In this document: in pieces, positions 36,687-44,676 of the stretch
Layout of the letters: the number at the start of each line of letters is the position of its first letter
Numbering within the stretch: the first letter of the stretch is position 1
Assembly (NCBI GenBank): GCA_963720475.1
Contig: OY970394.1
Location: 1,116,001-1,180,000 of the forward strand
Source: G963720475 sp963720475
Lineage (GTDB): Bacteria > Actinomycetota > Thermoleophilia > Solirubrobacterales > Thermoleophilaceae
Length of the DNA stretch: 64,000 bases
Direction of reading: 5' to 3'
Position numbers and translations under genes: made by a program
Notes under the pieces: model-generated
Told to the model about the DNA's origin: nothing
The model's input: the letters and a program-made list of their open reading frames with translations, nothing else
Database searches by the model: none

Positions 36687-36714
36687 GGGCGGGCCCCTTC
36701 GATAGGGCCCGCCC
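36687..36714 (+). terminator. Perfect 10-bp hairpin between tuf and rpsJ
   Basis: GGGCGGGCCC and GGGCCCGCCC pair around CTTCGATA. There is no T-run, so it is either a Rho-type or U-less terminator, or a stem that protects the tuf mRNA. It marks the border of the str and S10 gene groups. Confidence 0.5.
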
Positions 36715-36744
36715 TCGCCGCGTCCTCAGGGCCAGTCTCAAACC

Positions 36745-37068
36745 ATGGCTGCAATCACCGAAAACAAGATCCGCATCCGCCTCAAGGGCTACGACCACTC
36801 GGCGCTCGAGACGGCGGCGAAGGAGATCGTCGAGACGGCGCAGCGCACCGGCGCGACCGTCTCGGGACCGGTCCCGCTGCCGACCGAGAAGAACGTCTAC
36901 TGCGTCGTGCGCGGCCCCTTCAAGGACAAGGATTCGCGCGAGCACTTCGAGATCCGCACGCACAAGCGTCTGATCGACATCCATCAGCCCACGCCGAAGA
37001 CGGTCGACTCGCTCCAGCGCCTCGACCACCTTCCCTCCGGCGTGGACATCCAGATCAAACTGGTGTGA
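36745..37068 (+). CDS. rpsJ: 30S ribosomal protein S10
   Basis: 107 residues. KIRIRLKGYDHSALETAAKE, GPVPLPTEKNVYCVVRGPF and FEIRTHKRLIDIHQPTPKTV are all family marks. First gene of the S10 group, preceded by the 10-bp hairpin in the tuf-rpsJ gap. No promoter is evident in the 20 nt before it. Confidence 0.97.
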   Translation: MAAITENKIRIRLKGYDHSALETAAKEIVETAQRTGATVSGPVPLPTEKNVYCVVRGPFKDKDSREHFEIRTHKRLIDIHQPTPKTVDSLQRLDHLPSGVDIQIKLV

Positions 37069-37127
37069 CGTGATGTCACACGGAAAATCAGACGCGGGGC
37101 CGGATGCCCCGCGGAGGTAATCATTCG

Positions 37128-37751
37128 ATGGCGGGGATGCTCGGAAAGAAGTTGGGGATGACCCAGTACTTCGACGAGGAGGACGGGCACGTCGAGCGCG
37201 TCACCGTCGTCGAAGCCGGCCCCTGCCACGTCACGGGCATCCGCACCGAGGAACGCGACGGCTACGACGCGCTCCAGCTCGCCTACGGCGAGGTGCGCGA
37301 GAAGACGCTCAACAAGCCCGAGCTCGGCCACCTCAAGAAGGCCGACGCCGGCCCCCTTCGCCATGTGCGGGAGTTTCGCGACGAGGCCGGCGAGCACCAG
37401 GTCGGCGAGACGATCTCGGTCGCCGACGTCTTCGAGCCGGGCAACACGGTGAAGGTATCCGGCTCCTCGAAGGGCAAGGGCTTCCAGGGCACGATCAAGC
37501 GCCACAACTTCTCCCGCGGCCCGGCGAGCCACGGCTCCCACAACGTCCGGGCGCCGGGCTCGATCGGCGCCTCCGCGACCCCGTCGCGAGTGTTCAAGGG
37601 CATCAAGGGCCCGGGCCGGATGGGCGGCAAGCGCGTCACCCAGCGCCGCCTCACCGTCGTGCGGGTGGATGCCGAACGCAACCTCCTCCTGCTGCGTGGG
37701 TCCGTCCCGGGCGCGAAGGGCACGATCGTCGAGATAAGGACCGACGATTGA
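37128..37751 (+). CDS. rplC: 50S ribosomal protein L3
   Basis: 207 residues. I take the ATG at 37128 (MAGMLGKKLGMTQYFDEEDG) because GGAGGT at 37113-37118 stands 9 nt before it; the earlier in-frame start at 37104 has no such site. GFQGTIKRHNFSRGPASHGS and PGRMGGKRVTQRRLTVVRVD near the C-terminus are diagnostic. Its stop TGA shares one base with the rplD ATG. Confidence 0.95.
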   Translation: MAGMLGKKLGMTQYFDEEDGHVERVTVVEAGPCHVTGIRTEERDGYDALQLAYGEVREKTLNKPELGHLKKADAGPLRHVREFRDEAGEHQVGETISVADVFEPGNTVKVSGSSKGKGFQGTIKRHNFSRGPASHGSHNVRAPGSIGASATPSRVFKGIKGPGRMGGKRVTQRRLTVVRVDAERNLLLLRGSVPGAKGTIVEIRTDD

Positions 37752-38402
37752 TGGCCGCTCCGAACGCCCCCTACCTCGGCAAGCAGGGCAAGCACGACCT
37801 CGACGCCAAGATCTTCGGCGAGCCGTTCCACATGTCGCTCGTCCACGAGACCGCGCGCGCGGAGCTGAACGCCCGCCGCGGCGGCAATGCCTCGACGCTC
37901 ATGCGCGGCGAGGTCGCGATGACGGGCGCCAAGGCGTGGCGCCAGAAGGGCACCGGTCGCGCCCGCGTCGGCGCGCTCTCGGCGCCGCAGCGCACCGGCG
38001 GCGGCGTCGCCTTCGGTCCGAAGCCGCGCCACTACACCGTCAAGGTCAACCGCAAGGCCCGTCGTCGCGCGCTGCGCGCTGCGCTCTCGCTGCACGCCGA
38101 GCGCGGCTCGCTCGCAGTGCTCGATCCCGCTTCCTACGACGAGCCCTCGACGGCCACCGCCGCGAAGGCGCTGGCGAAGTTCGGCGAGGGCCGCGTGCTC
38201 GTAGTCCTCGCCCGCGAGGGGGAGGAAGCGTGCGCCAAGTCGTTCCGCAACATCGAGGGGGTCAGCGTCGCTGAGCGTCGACGACGCCGGCGTCGCCGAC
38301 ATCGTCGGGGCCGCACGGCTGGTCGCCTCGCCGGGCGCGCTCGAGCGTCTCGCTGAGCTCGCGTCCCCGCCTGCCCGCAAGCCTCCGGGGGGTGCGGAGT
38401 GA
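37751..38402 (+). CDS. rplD: 50S ribosomal protein L4, one-base insertion near C-terminus
   Basis: L4, 216 residues when corrected. MAAPNAPYLGKQGKHDLDAK, TGAKAWRQKGTGRARVGAL and SFRNIEGVSV are clear. As given, the frame slips after GVSV into an arginine-rich run and stops at 38356. Removing one G at 38270 (GTC G CTG) gives GVSVLSVDDAGVADIVGAAR then LVASPGALERLAEL, the expected L4 ending. It then stops at a TGA (38400-38402) that overlaps the rplW GTG by 4 nt. The span of 652 nt is 217 codons plus one. L4 is essential, so a sequencing error is far more likely than a real mutation. Confidence 0.93.
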
Positions 38403-38695
38403 ACGCGCGTCAGGTGATCATCAAGCCGGTCATCTCGGAGAAGAGCTACGCCCTGCTCGCCGCGAACAAGTACACGTTTCGCATCCACGAGTCGGCGCAC
38501 AAGACGCAGGTGCGCCAGGCGGTCGAGGAGATCTGGGGCGTGCGCGTGACGGGCGTCTCGACGATGTCCGTCAAGGCCAAGCCGAAGCGCCGCGGCTACA
38601 CGTCCGGCAAGCGCCGCCAGTGGAAGAAGGCCGTCGTCCAGCTTCACCCGGACGATCACATTGAGCTCTTCGAAGGCCAGGAGGTCGGGGAGTAA
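38399..38695 (+). CDS. rplW: 50S ribosomal protein L23
   Basis: 98 residues from a GTG start (MNARQVIIKPVISEKSYALL). FRIHESAHKTQVRQAVEEIW and KPKRRGYTSGKRRQWKKAVV mark the family. Coupled to rplD by 4 nt (after frame repair) and to rplB by a shared base. Confidence 0.96.
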   Translation: MNARQVIIKPVISEKSYALLAANKYTFRIHESAHKTQVRQAVEEIWGVRVTGVSTMSVKAKPKRRGYTSGKRRQWKKAVVQLHPDDHIELFEGQEVGE

Positions 38696-39537
38696 TGGCG
38701 ATTCGCAAGTTCAAGCCGACCTCGCCCGGCCGGCGCTTCTCGACCTGGTCCGACCGGCCCGAGGTCACCCGCTCCGAGCCCGAGAAGTCGCTCACCGAGG
38801 GACTCTCCTCCAGCGGCGGGCGCAACACCCACGGCCGCATCACCTCGCGCCACCGCGGTGGCGGGGCCAAGCGCCGCTACCGCAAGATCGACTTCAAGCG
38901 CCGCAAGGACGGCGTGCCCGCGACGGTCGCCGCGATCGAGTACGACCCCAACCGCAGCTCCTACATCGCACTGCTCCACTACGCCGACGGCGAGAAGCGC
39001 TACATCCTCGCGCCGGACCGGCTGGCCGTCGGTGCGTCGGTCGTCTCCGGCGACACCGTCGACATCCAGACCGGCAACGCCCTTCCGCTGAGCCGCATCC
39101 CGACGGGCACCGTCGTCCACAACGTCGAGCTCTCGGCAGGCCGCGGCGGACAGCTCGGCCGCTCCGCCGGCACCGCGATTCAGCTCGTCGCGAAGGAGGG
39201 CCGCCTCGCCACGCTGCGCCTGCCCTCGGGTGAGATGCGGATGGTCCCGCTCGAGTGCCGCGCCACGGTCGGCGCGATCGGCAACTCCGAGCACCAGAAC
39301 ATCGAGCTCGGCAAGGCCGGCCGCAACCGCCACAAGGGCAAGCGGCCGCAGACCCGCGGCACCGCGATGAACCCGGTCGACCACCCGCACGGCGGCGGCG
39401 AGGGCTCGACGACGCCCGGCCGTCACCCGGTCACCCCCTGGGGCGTGCCGACGCTCGGCTACCGCACGCGCAAGAAGAACAAGGATTCCGACCGCTACAT
39501 CGTCCGCGGCCGCCGCCGCGGGAAGAAGGGCCGCTAG
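38695..39537 (+). CDS. rplB: 50S ribosomal protein L2
   Basis: 280 residues, full length. RGGGAKRRYRKIDFKRRKDG near residue 60 and TAMNPVDHPHGGGEGSTTPG (with the peptidyl-transferase-centre histidine) are strongly conserved, as is HPVTPWGVPTLGYRTRKKNK. No unusual features. Confidence 0.97.
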   Translation: MAIRKFKPTSPGRRFSTWSDRPEVTRSEPEKSLTEGLSSSGGRNTHGRITSRHRGGGAKRRYRKIDFKRRKDGVPATVAAIEYDPNRSSYIALLHYADGEKRYILAPDRLAVGASVVSGDTVDIQTGNALPLSRIPTGTVVHNVELSAGRGGQLGRSAGTAIQLVAKEGRLATLRLPSGEMRMVPLECRATVGAIGNSEHQNIELGKAGRNRHKGKRPQTRGTAMNPVDHPHGGGEGSTTPGRHPVTPWGVPTLGYRTRKKNKDSDRYIVRGRRRGKKGR

Positions 39538-39539
39538 AG

Positions 39540-39815
39540 ATGAGTCGCTCCTCGAAGAAGGGCCCGTGGGCCGAGCCGAAGCTGATGAAGCGGATCGACG
39601 GGATGAACGAGTCGGGCGAGAAGCAGATGGTGAAGACCTGGTCGCGGATGTCGACGGTCTTCCCCGAGATGGTCGGGCACACGATCGCCGTCCACGACGG
39701 GCGCAAGCACGTCCCAGTGTTCGTGACCGAGTCGATGGTCGGCCACAAGCTCGGCGAGTTCGCTCCGACGCGGGTCTTCCGCGCCCACTCCGGCACGAAG
39801 AAGACCGAGGAGTAG
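39540..39815 (+). CDS. rpsS: 30S ribosomal protein S19
   Basis: 91 residues starting MSRSSKKGPWAEPKLMKRID. RMSTVFPEMVGHTIAVHDGR and MVGHKLGEFAPTRVFRAHSG are diagnostic. It begins 2 nt after the rplB stop. Confidence 0.96.
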   Translation: MSRSSKKGPWAEPKLMKRIDGMNESGEKQMVKTWSRMSTVFPEMVGHTIAVHDGRKHVPVFVTESMVGHKLGEFAPTRVFRAHSGTKKTEE

Positions 39816-39820
39816 TCGGG

Positions 39821-40480
39821 ATGGCCGAGAAGAAGCAGAGGACGCCGCCGGCCGGCGAACTGACCGACGACCCGAAGGCAAGGAAGGTCGCCGAGGAGTC
39901 GAAGGCAAAGGCCGAGGAGACGAAGGCGAAGGCGTCCGACAAGAAGGCGAAGGTCGACGCGAAGGCGAAGGCCGCCGATGAGAAGTCGAAGGCCGACGCG
40001 AAGGCCGATGCCGAGGAGCAGGACGGCGAGGCCAAGCCGAAGCCGAAGCGCCGCCGCGGCGCCGCCGAGACGACGACCGCCAAGGCGAAGCCGAAGCCGC
40101 GCAAGCGCTCCCCCGACGCGCCGCCCGAGGACGTCGAGGTTCGCGCCCGCGCGCGCTACGTCCGCTGTGCCCCGCGCAAGGCCCGCCTCGTCGTGGACCA
40201 CATCCGCGGCAAGCCGGTCGAGGATGCTCGCGCGCTGCTCCGCACCACGCCCCGCGCCGCGTCGCGCGACATCCTCAAGCTGCTCGACTCGGCCGTCGCG
40301 AACGCCGAGTCGAACCACGAGCTGCTCGCCGACGAGCTCGTCGTCCACCGCGTGTTCGTTGACGAGGGCCCGACGCTCAAGCGCTACCAGCCCCGCGCCC
40401 AGGGTCGCGCCACCCCGATCCACAAGCGCACCAGCCACATGACCATCGCCCTGCGACCCGCCGGCGTGGACGGGAGCTAG
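39821..40480 (+). CDS. rplV: 50S ribosomal protein L22 with long N-terminal extension
   Basis: 219 residues, about twice the usual L22 length. The core begins near residue 106 (EVRARARYVRCAPRKARLVV, then HIRGKPVEDARALLRTTPRA) and has the exit-tunnel hairpin ending RYQPRAQGRATPIHKRTSHM. The first 100 residues are low-complexity, rich in Lys, Ala and Glu (KAKAEETKAKASDKKAKVDA and similar), and probably disordered on the outside of the ribosome. The start ATG at 39821 is 5 nt after the rpsS stop, so the extension is real coding sequence rather than a wrong start; no start closer to the core has a good context. Confidence 0.92.
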   Translation: MAEKKQRTPPAGELTDDPKARKVAEESKAKAEETKAKASDKKAKVDAKAKAADEKSKADAKADAEEQDGEAKPKPKRRRGAAETTTAKAKPKPRKRSPDAPPEDVEVRARARYVRCAPRKARLVVDHIRGKPVEDARALLRTTPRAASRDILKLLDSAVANAESNHELLADELVVHRVFVDEGPTLKRYQPRAQGRATPIHKRTSHMTIALRPAGVDGS

Positions 40481-40491
40481 GAGAGAGACCG

Positions 40492-41469
40492 ATGGGACAG
40501 AAGATCCACCCCGAAGGCTTCCGCGTCGGCTACATCCAGGACTGGAAGTCCACCTGGTTCAACGAGAAGGAGTTCTCCGACTACTTGATGGAGGACATCC
40601 ACATCCGCGAGCACATCGAGGGCAAGCTCGCGCACGCCGGCCTGTCCGACATCACGATCCGCAAGGACGCGAACGAGATCGAGGTCAACATCCACACCGC
40701 CCGGCCGGGCATCGTGATCGGCAAGTCAGGTAGCGAGGTGGACGCCCTACGCAAGGAGCTCCACCGGATGACCAAGAAGTCGGTCAAGGTCAACATCCTC
40801 GAGATCAAGCGCCCCGAGCTCGACGCGAAGCTCGTCGCGCAGTCGATCGCCGAGCAGCTCGTCAACCGCGTGGCCTTCCGCCGCGCGATGAAGCGCTCGC
40901 TCACCTCCGCCGTCCGCTCCGGCGCAAAGGGAGTGAAGGTCCAGGTCTCCGGCCGCCTCGGCGGGGCGGAGATGGCGCGCACCGAGGGCTACTCCGAGGG
41001 CCGCGTCCCACTCCAGACGCTGCGCGCCGACATCGACTACGGCTTCGTCGAGGCGAAGACGACCTACGGCCGCATCGGCGTCAAGGTCTGGATCAACAAG
41101 GGCGAGATCATGCCCAAGGGCTTCGCGCAAGACCTCACCGACATCGAGGCGCCCGAGCAGCAGGGCGGCCCTCAGCGCGGCGGTCGCCCGCCGCGACCCA
41201 AGGGCGGGCCGCCGAAGCCGGACGTGACGCCCAAGCCCGACGCGACGCCCAAGCCGGACGCGCCCAAGCCCGACGCGCCGAAGCCGCCGGCTGCGCCCGC
41301 CGACGCGACTCCGGCCGACGTCGCCCCGAGCGAGCCCGCACCCGAGACACCCGCCCCGGAGGCGCCTGCCCCGGAGGCGCCTGCACCCGAGGCACCCGCG
41401 ACGGACGCTCCGTCGGACTCCCAGCCGCCCGCCGACGCCCCGCCCGCCTCGCCGGACGAGGGGAGCTGA
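40492..41469 (+). CDS. rpsC: 30S ribosomal protein S3 with long C-terminal extension
   Basis: 325 residues. The conserved part (MGQKIHPEGFRVGYIQDWKS, the KH motif PGIVIGKSGSEVDALRKEL, and SGRLGGAEMARTEGYSEGRV) ends near residue 217 with KVWINKGEIMPKG. About 100 extra residues follow: a Gly/Arg/Pro segment, then tandem PKPDA-type repeats, then APAPEAP-type repeats ending acidic. GAGAGAG upstream of the ATG at 40492 is a fair Shine-Dalgarno site. The tail is expected at the mRNA entry side of the 30S subunit. Confidence 0.95.
   Translation: MGQKIHPEGFRVGYIQDWKSTWFNEKEFSDYLMEDIHIREHIEGKLAHAGLSDITIRKDANEIEVNIHTARPGIVIGKSGSEVDALRKELHRMTKKSVKVNILEIKRPELDAKLVAQSIAEQLVNRVAFRRAMKRSLTSAVRSGAKGVKVQVSGRLGGAEMARTEGYSEGRVPLQTLRADIDYGFVEAKTTYGRIGVKVWINKGEIMPKGFAQDLTDIEAPEQQGGPQRGGRPPRPKGGPPKPDVTPKPDATPKPDAPKPDAPKPPAAPADATPADVAPSEPAPETPAPEAPAPEAPAPEAPATDAPSDSQPPADAPPASPDEGS
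41212..41289 (+). repeat. Tandem PKPDA-coding repeat in rpsC
   Basis: Five imperfect copies of a unit coding P-K-P-D-(A/V)-(T), about residues 241-266 of S3. Synonymous differences between copies show it is not a fresh duplication. Confidence 0.7.
41350..41400 (+). repeat. Tandem PAPEA-coding repeat in rpsC
   Basis: A 12-nt unit (GCCCCGGAGGCG-like) repeated about four times, coding A-P-E-A-P. Two copies are nearly identical in DNA, so it may be prone to length change. Confidence 0.7.
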
Positions 41470-41476
41470 GCCGCCC

Positions 41477-41908
41477 ATGCTGATGCCGAAGAGAGTCAAG
41501 CACCGCAAGCAGCACCGCGGCCGCCGTCGCGGACTCGCCAAGGGCGGCACCCGCGTCGAGTTCGGCGAGTACGGGCTCAAGGCGATCGAGCGCGGCTGGA
41601 TCACCAACCGCCAGATCGAGGCCGCTCGTATCGCCATGACGCGCCGGATCAAGCGCGGCGGCAAGGTCTGGATCAACATCTTCCCCGACAAGCCGGTGAC
41701 CGCCAAGCCCGCGGAGACCCGCATGGGATCGGGCAAGGGCGCGCCCGAAGGTTGGGTCGCCGTGGTCAAGCCCGGCCGCGTGATGTTCGAGCTCGCAGGC
41801 GTGCCCGAGCCGCTCGCGCGCGAGGCGATGCGGCTCGCCGGGCACAAGCTTCCGGTGAAGACGAGGTTCGTCATGCGCGAAGGCGTCGAGAGCGGAGGCG
41901 GCCCGTGA
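41477..41908 (+). CDS. rplP: 50S ribosomal protein L16
   Basis: 143 residues. MLMPKRVKHRKQHRGRRRGL, FPDKPVTAKPAETRMGSGKG and GWVAVVKPGRVMFELAGVPE are typical. Its TGA overlaps the rpmC GTG by 4 nt. Confidence 0.96.
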   Translation: MLMPKRVKHRKQHRGRRRGLAKGGTRVEFGEYGLKAIERGWITNRQIEAARIAMTRRIKRGGKVWINIFPDKPVTAKPAETRMGSGKGAPEGWVAVVKPGRVMFELAGVPEPLAREAMRLAGHKLPVKTRFVMREGVESGGGP

Positions 41909-42132
41909 AGGCGAGCGACGTGCACTCCCTCGACGATGCCCAGCTGGTCGAGTTCCTCGGCAACACGCGCGAGGAGCTTTTCAACCTGCGCTTCCAACAC
42001 GCCACCGGGCAGCTGGAGGACACCGCCCGGCTCAAGGGGATGAAGCGCGACCTCGCTCGCGGCTTGACGATCGCGCACCAGCGCGGGATCGCCGTCGAGT
42101 CCGAGCTGAAACGCCAGGAGCCAGATGGCTGA
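41905..42132 (+). CDS. rpmC: 50S ribosomal protein L29
   Basis: 75 residues from a GTG start (VKASDVHSLDDAQLVEFLGN). EELFNLRFQHATGQLEDTAR followed by a basic helix is the L29 signature. It is overlapped at both ends: 4 nt with rplP and 8 nt with rpsQ. Confidence 0.94.
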   Translation: MKASDVHSLDDAQLVEFLGNTREELFNLRFQHATGQLEDTARLKGMKRDLARGLTIAHQRGIAVESELKRQEPDG

Positions 42133-42817
42133 CGAAGAGAACAAGCCGCAAGAGGAACAGGCAGAGAACGCCGAGGCCCCCGTCGAGGAGCCCGTGACCG
42201 ACGACGCCCCCGTGGAGGAGGCGCCGGCTGAGGACGCCCCGGCTGAGGAGACCCCGGCCGAGGAAGAGACTCCCGCCGAGGAGGAGCCCGCGGCCGAGGC
42301 CGACGAGCCCGCCCCGGAGGCGGACGCCGACGACGCCGGAGAAGGCGACGACGACGGCGAGATGACGCCGAAGCGCGCCCGCAAGCTCGCGCGCACCGTC
42401 CACGCCGGCGAGGCCGGCCCGCAGCGCACCCCCGAGGAGCGCCATGCCGAGCGCGCGGAGCAGCGCGCCCGCAAGGCCGCCGCACGCAGCCGCTGGCGCA
42501 AGCGCCGCCGCGAGAAGCGCCAGGCCGCGGCCACCCCCGTCGAGCCCACCGCGCCGATCGAGCGCGACAAGCGCAACCCCCGCGTGCGCCAGGGACTTGT
42601 CGTCTCCGACAAGGCCGACAAGACGATCACCGTGCGGATCGACACCGCCCGCCAGCACCGAACCTACGAGAAGATCGTGCGCGCGTCCTCGACCCTGCAC
42701 GCTCACGACGAGCGCAACGAGGCAAACGCCGGCGACACCGTGCGCGTTGTCGAGAGCCGCCCGCTCAGCCGCACCAAGCGCTGGCGTCTGCTCGAAGTGG
42801 TGGAGAAGGCCAGGTAG
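42125..42817 (+). CDS. rpsQ: 30S ribosomal protein S17 with very long N-terminal extension
   Basis: 230 residues where S17 normally has 80-90. The S17 core starts near residue 150 (RNPRVRQGLVVSDKADKTIT then VRIDTARQHRTYEKIVRASS) and ends RPLSRTKRWRLLEVVEKAR. Before it lie about 80 strongly acidic residues (repeats of APAEE, TPAEEE) and then about 65 strongly basic ones (RAEQRARKAAARSRWRKRR). Opposite charges next to each other suggest a disordered, self-interacting or RNA-touching tail. The ATG at 42125 overlaps rpmC by 8 nt, which supports this start. The last bases (GGTAGATG) join a stem described in the following element. Confidence 0.92.
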   Translation: MADEENKPQEEQAENAEAPVEEPVTDDAPVEEAPAEDAPAEETPAEEETPAEEEPAAEADEPAPEADADDAGEGDDDGEMTPKRARKLARTVHAGEAGPQRTPEERHAERAEQRARKAAARSRWRKRRREKRQAAATPVEPTAPIERDKRNPRVRQGLVVSDKADKTITVRIDTARQHRTYEKIVRASSTLHAHDERNEANAGDTVRVVESRPLSRTKRWRLLEVVEKAR

Positions 42818-42937
42818 ATGCGCCGGATGAGCCTGCAAACCTTCGCCTGCCTGCGTCCTCAGTCGCTCGCCTGCCAAGCAGGCCACGCTCCCTGCGTCCT
42901 TGGCACGCTCGGTTTTCGGCTCCCCGACACATCTACC
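42813..42937 (+). ncRNA. Structured intergenic element, copy 2
   Basis: An outer 8-bp stem pairs GGTAGATG (42813-42820, over the rpsQ stop) with CATCTACC (42930-42937), just before the rplN Shine-Dalgarno sequence. The core runs from CTGCAAACC (42833) to GGTTTTCG (42918), whose ends can pair. Two direct TGCGTCCT copies (42852-42859, 42893-42900) flank a central GCCTGC/GCAGGC hairpin (42869-42883). The copy after secY has the same plan with a different central stem. Confidence 0.6.
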
Positions 42938-42948
42938 GAGGGGGACTG

Positions 42949-43317
42949 ATGGTCCAGGCGGAGACACGGCTGAAGGTGGCCGACAACACCGGCGCGCGCG
43001 AGATCCTCTGCATCCGCGTGCGCGGCGGCTCGCACCGCCGCTATGCCGGCGTCGGCGACGTGATCGTCGGGACGGTCAAGCAGGCCGCCCCGCAGAGCGC
43101 CGTGCGCAAGGGCGAGGTCGTCCAGGCCGTCGTCGTCCGCACGCGCAAGTCGTTCGGCCGCGACGACGGCACCTATATCGGCTTCGACGAGAACGCCGCC
43201 GTGTTGATCGACCCCCAGCTGAACCCCCGCGGCACGCGCATCTTCGGCCCCGTCGCGCGCGAGCTGCGCGAGCGCAACTTCATGAAGATCGTCTCGCTCG
43301 CCCCGGAGGTGCTCTAG
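42949..43317 (+). CDS. rplN: 50S ribosomal protein L14
   Basis: 122 residues. MVQAETRLKVADNTGAREIL, VVVRTRKSFGRDDGTYIGFD and GTRIFGPVARELRERNFMKI are diagnostic. GAGGGGG before the ATG at 42949 is the likely ribosome binding site. A gap of 131 nt after rpsQ, filled by the structured element, is the largest break inside the S10-spc run. Confidence 0.97.
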   Translation: MVQAETRLKVADNTGAREILCIRVRGGSHRRYAGVGDVIVGTVKQAAPQSAVRKGEVVQAVVVRTRKSFGRDDGTYIGFDENAAVLIDPQLNPRGTRIFGPVARELRERNFMKIVSLAPEVL

Positions 43318-43320
43318 CCG

Positions 43321-43659
43321 ATGGGACGAGCCAGGGTGCGCAAGGACGACCAGGTGAAGGTCATCTCGGGCAAGGACCGCGGCAAGACCGGCCGCGTCCT
43401 GCGCGTCGACCCCAAGCACGACCGCGTTTACGTCGAAGGCCTCAACGTGCAGAAGCGCCACCAGCGCCCGCGCACGCTGCACGACACGCAGCGCGAGAGC
43501 CAGGTCGCGGGCGGCGTGATCGAGGCCGAGGGTCCGATCCACATCTCGAACGTGATGGTGCTCGATCCCAAGTCGGGCGAGCCCACCCGCCTCGGCGTCA
43601 AGCGCGACGGCGGGCGGCGCATCCGCGTGTCGAAGAAGTCGGGGGCGGAGCTCGAATGA
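43321..43659 (+). CDS. rplX: 50S ribosomal protein L24
   Basis: 112 residues. RKDDQVKVISGKDRGKTGRV is the KOW motif, and VEGLNVQKRHQRPRTLHDTQ follows as in other L24 proteins. Stop overlaps the rplE ATG by 4 nt. Confidence 0.96.
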   Translation: MGRARVRKDDQVKVISGKDRGKTGRVLRVDPKHDRVYVEGLNVQKRHQRPRTLHDTQRESQVAGGVIEAEGPIHISNVMVLDPKSGEPTRLGVKRDGGRRIRVSKKSGAELE

Positions 43660-44468
43660 CCGTCGCCGAAGCGAAGATCAAGCCGCGCCTCAAGGAGCGC
43701 TACGAGTCGGAGATCCGCGCGCAGCTGATCGAGCGGTTCTCCTACTCGACCCCGATGCGGGCACCGCGCCTGGTGAAGATCACGCTCAACATGGGCGTCG
43801 GCGATGCGAAGCAGGACTCGAAGATGCTCGACGCCGCCGTCGAGCAGCTCGCGACGATCGCCGGCCAGCAGCCGTCGGTCCGCCGCGCGCGCAAGTCGAT
43901 CGCCAACTTCAAGGTGCGCGACGGGATGCCTGTCGGCGTCGCCGTGACCCTGCGCGACGCGCGCATGTACGAGTTCATCGACCGCCTGATCGCGATTGCG
44001 ATCCCGCGCGTGCGCGACTTCCGCGGCCTCAACCCGCGCTCGTTCGACGGCCGCGGCAACTACTCGATCGGCATCAAGGAGCAGATCATCTTCCCCGAGA
44101 TCGACTACGACTCGATCGACGAGGTCCGAGGGCTCGACGTGACGATCACGACCACGGCCGAGACCGACGAGGAGGCCTTCGCACTGCTCGAGGCGCTCGG
44201 GATGCCGTTCTCCAAGGAGGGCCGTCCCGGAGCCGAGGACGAGGTCGACGAGGCCGAGGAGGAGCGCCGCCGCGACGAAGCGCGCGCCCGCGCCGAGGCC
44301 GAGCAGGCAGCGCTCGAGCAGCTGAAGGAGGAGAATCCCGACGCCTACGCCAAGCCGGAGCCTGAGCCCGAGGAGGGCGAGGAGGGCGCCGAAGGCGAGG
44401 AAGGCGCGTCCGCGGAAGAGAGCGGCGGCGACTCGGGCGGCGGATCCGGCGACGAAGGCAACGACTAG
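43656..44468 (+). CDS. rplE: 50S ribosomal protein L5 with acidic C-terminal extension
   Basis: 270 residues; L5 is normally about 180-190. The core (KPRLKERYESEIRAQLIERF, KITLNMGVGDAKQDSKMLDA, FRGLNPRSFDGRGNYSIGIK, EIDYDSIDEVRGLDVTITTT) ends near residue 188 with LLEALGMPF. Some 80 further residues form a charged helix (DEVDEAEEERRRDEARARAE) and then a Glu/Gly/Ser tail. The extension is in frame and its codon use matches the core. Confidence 0.94.
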   Translation: MTVAEAKIKPRLKERYESEIRAQLIERFSYSTPMRAPRLVKITLNMGVGDAKQDSKMLDAAVEQLATIAGQQPSVRRARKSIANFKVRDGMPVGVAVTLRDARMYEFIDRLIAIAIPRVRDFRGLNPRSFDGRGNYSIGIKEQIIFPEIDYDSIDEVRGLDVTITTTAETDEEAFALLEALGMPFSKEGRPGAEDEVDEAEEERRRDEARARAEAEQAALEQLKEENPDAYAKPEPEPEEGEEGAEGEEGASAEESGGDSGGGSGDEGND

Positions 44469-44483
44469 GAGCGCAACGACCGT

Positions 44484-44669
44484 ATGGCAAAGACCTCACA
44501 GCGCGTGCGACAGCAGCGCAAGCCGAAGTTCAAGACCCGTGGCTACAACCGCTGCAAGCGGTGCGGCCGCCCGCGTGCGTACTACCGCAAGTTCGGCCTC
44601 TGCCGCATCTGTCTGCGCGAAATGGCCCACGAGGGTTACGTCCCCGGGTTGACGAAGTCGAGTTGGTAG
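44484..44669 (+). CDS. rpsZ: 30S ribosomal protein S14, zinc-binding type (type Z)
   Basis: 61 residues. CKRCGRPRAYYRKFGLCRIC holds the two C-x2-C pairs of the zinc form, and EGYVPGLTKSSW is the usual ending. The zinc-independent paralogue is not in the window. Confidence 0.96.
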   Translation: MAKTSQRVRQQRKPKFKTRGYNRCKRCGRPRAYYRKFGLCRICLREMAHEGYVPGLTKSSW

Positions 44670-44676
44670 CGCAGCC

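Noticed and set aside
41212..41400. Possible CRISPR-like or satellite array
   Set aside because: The repeats are short, in frame, and code for the Pro-rich tail of S3; there are no spacers.
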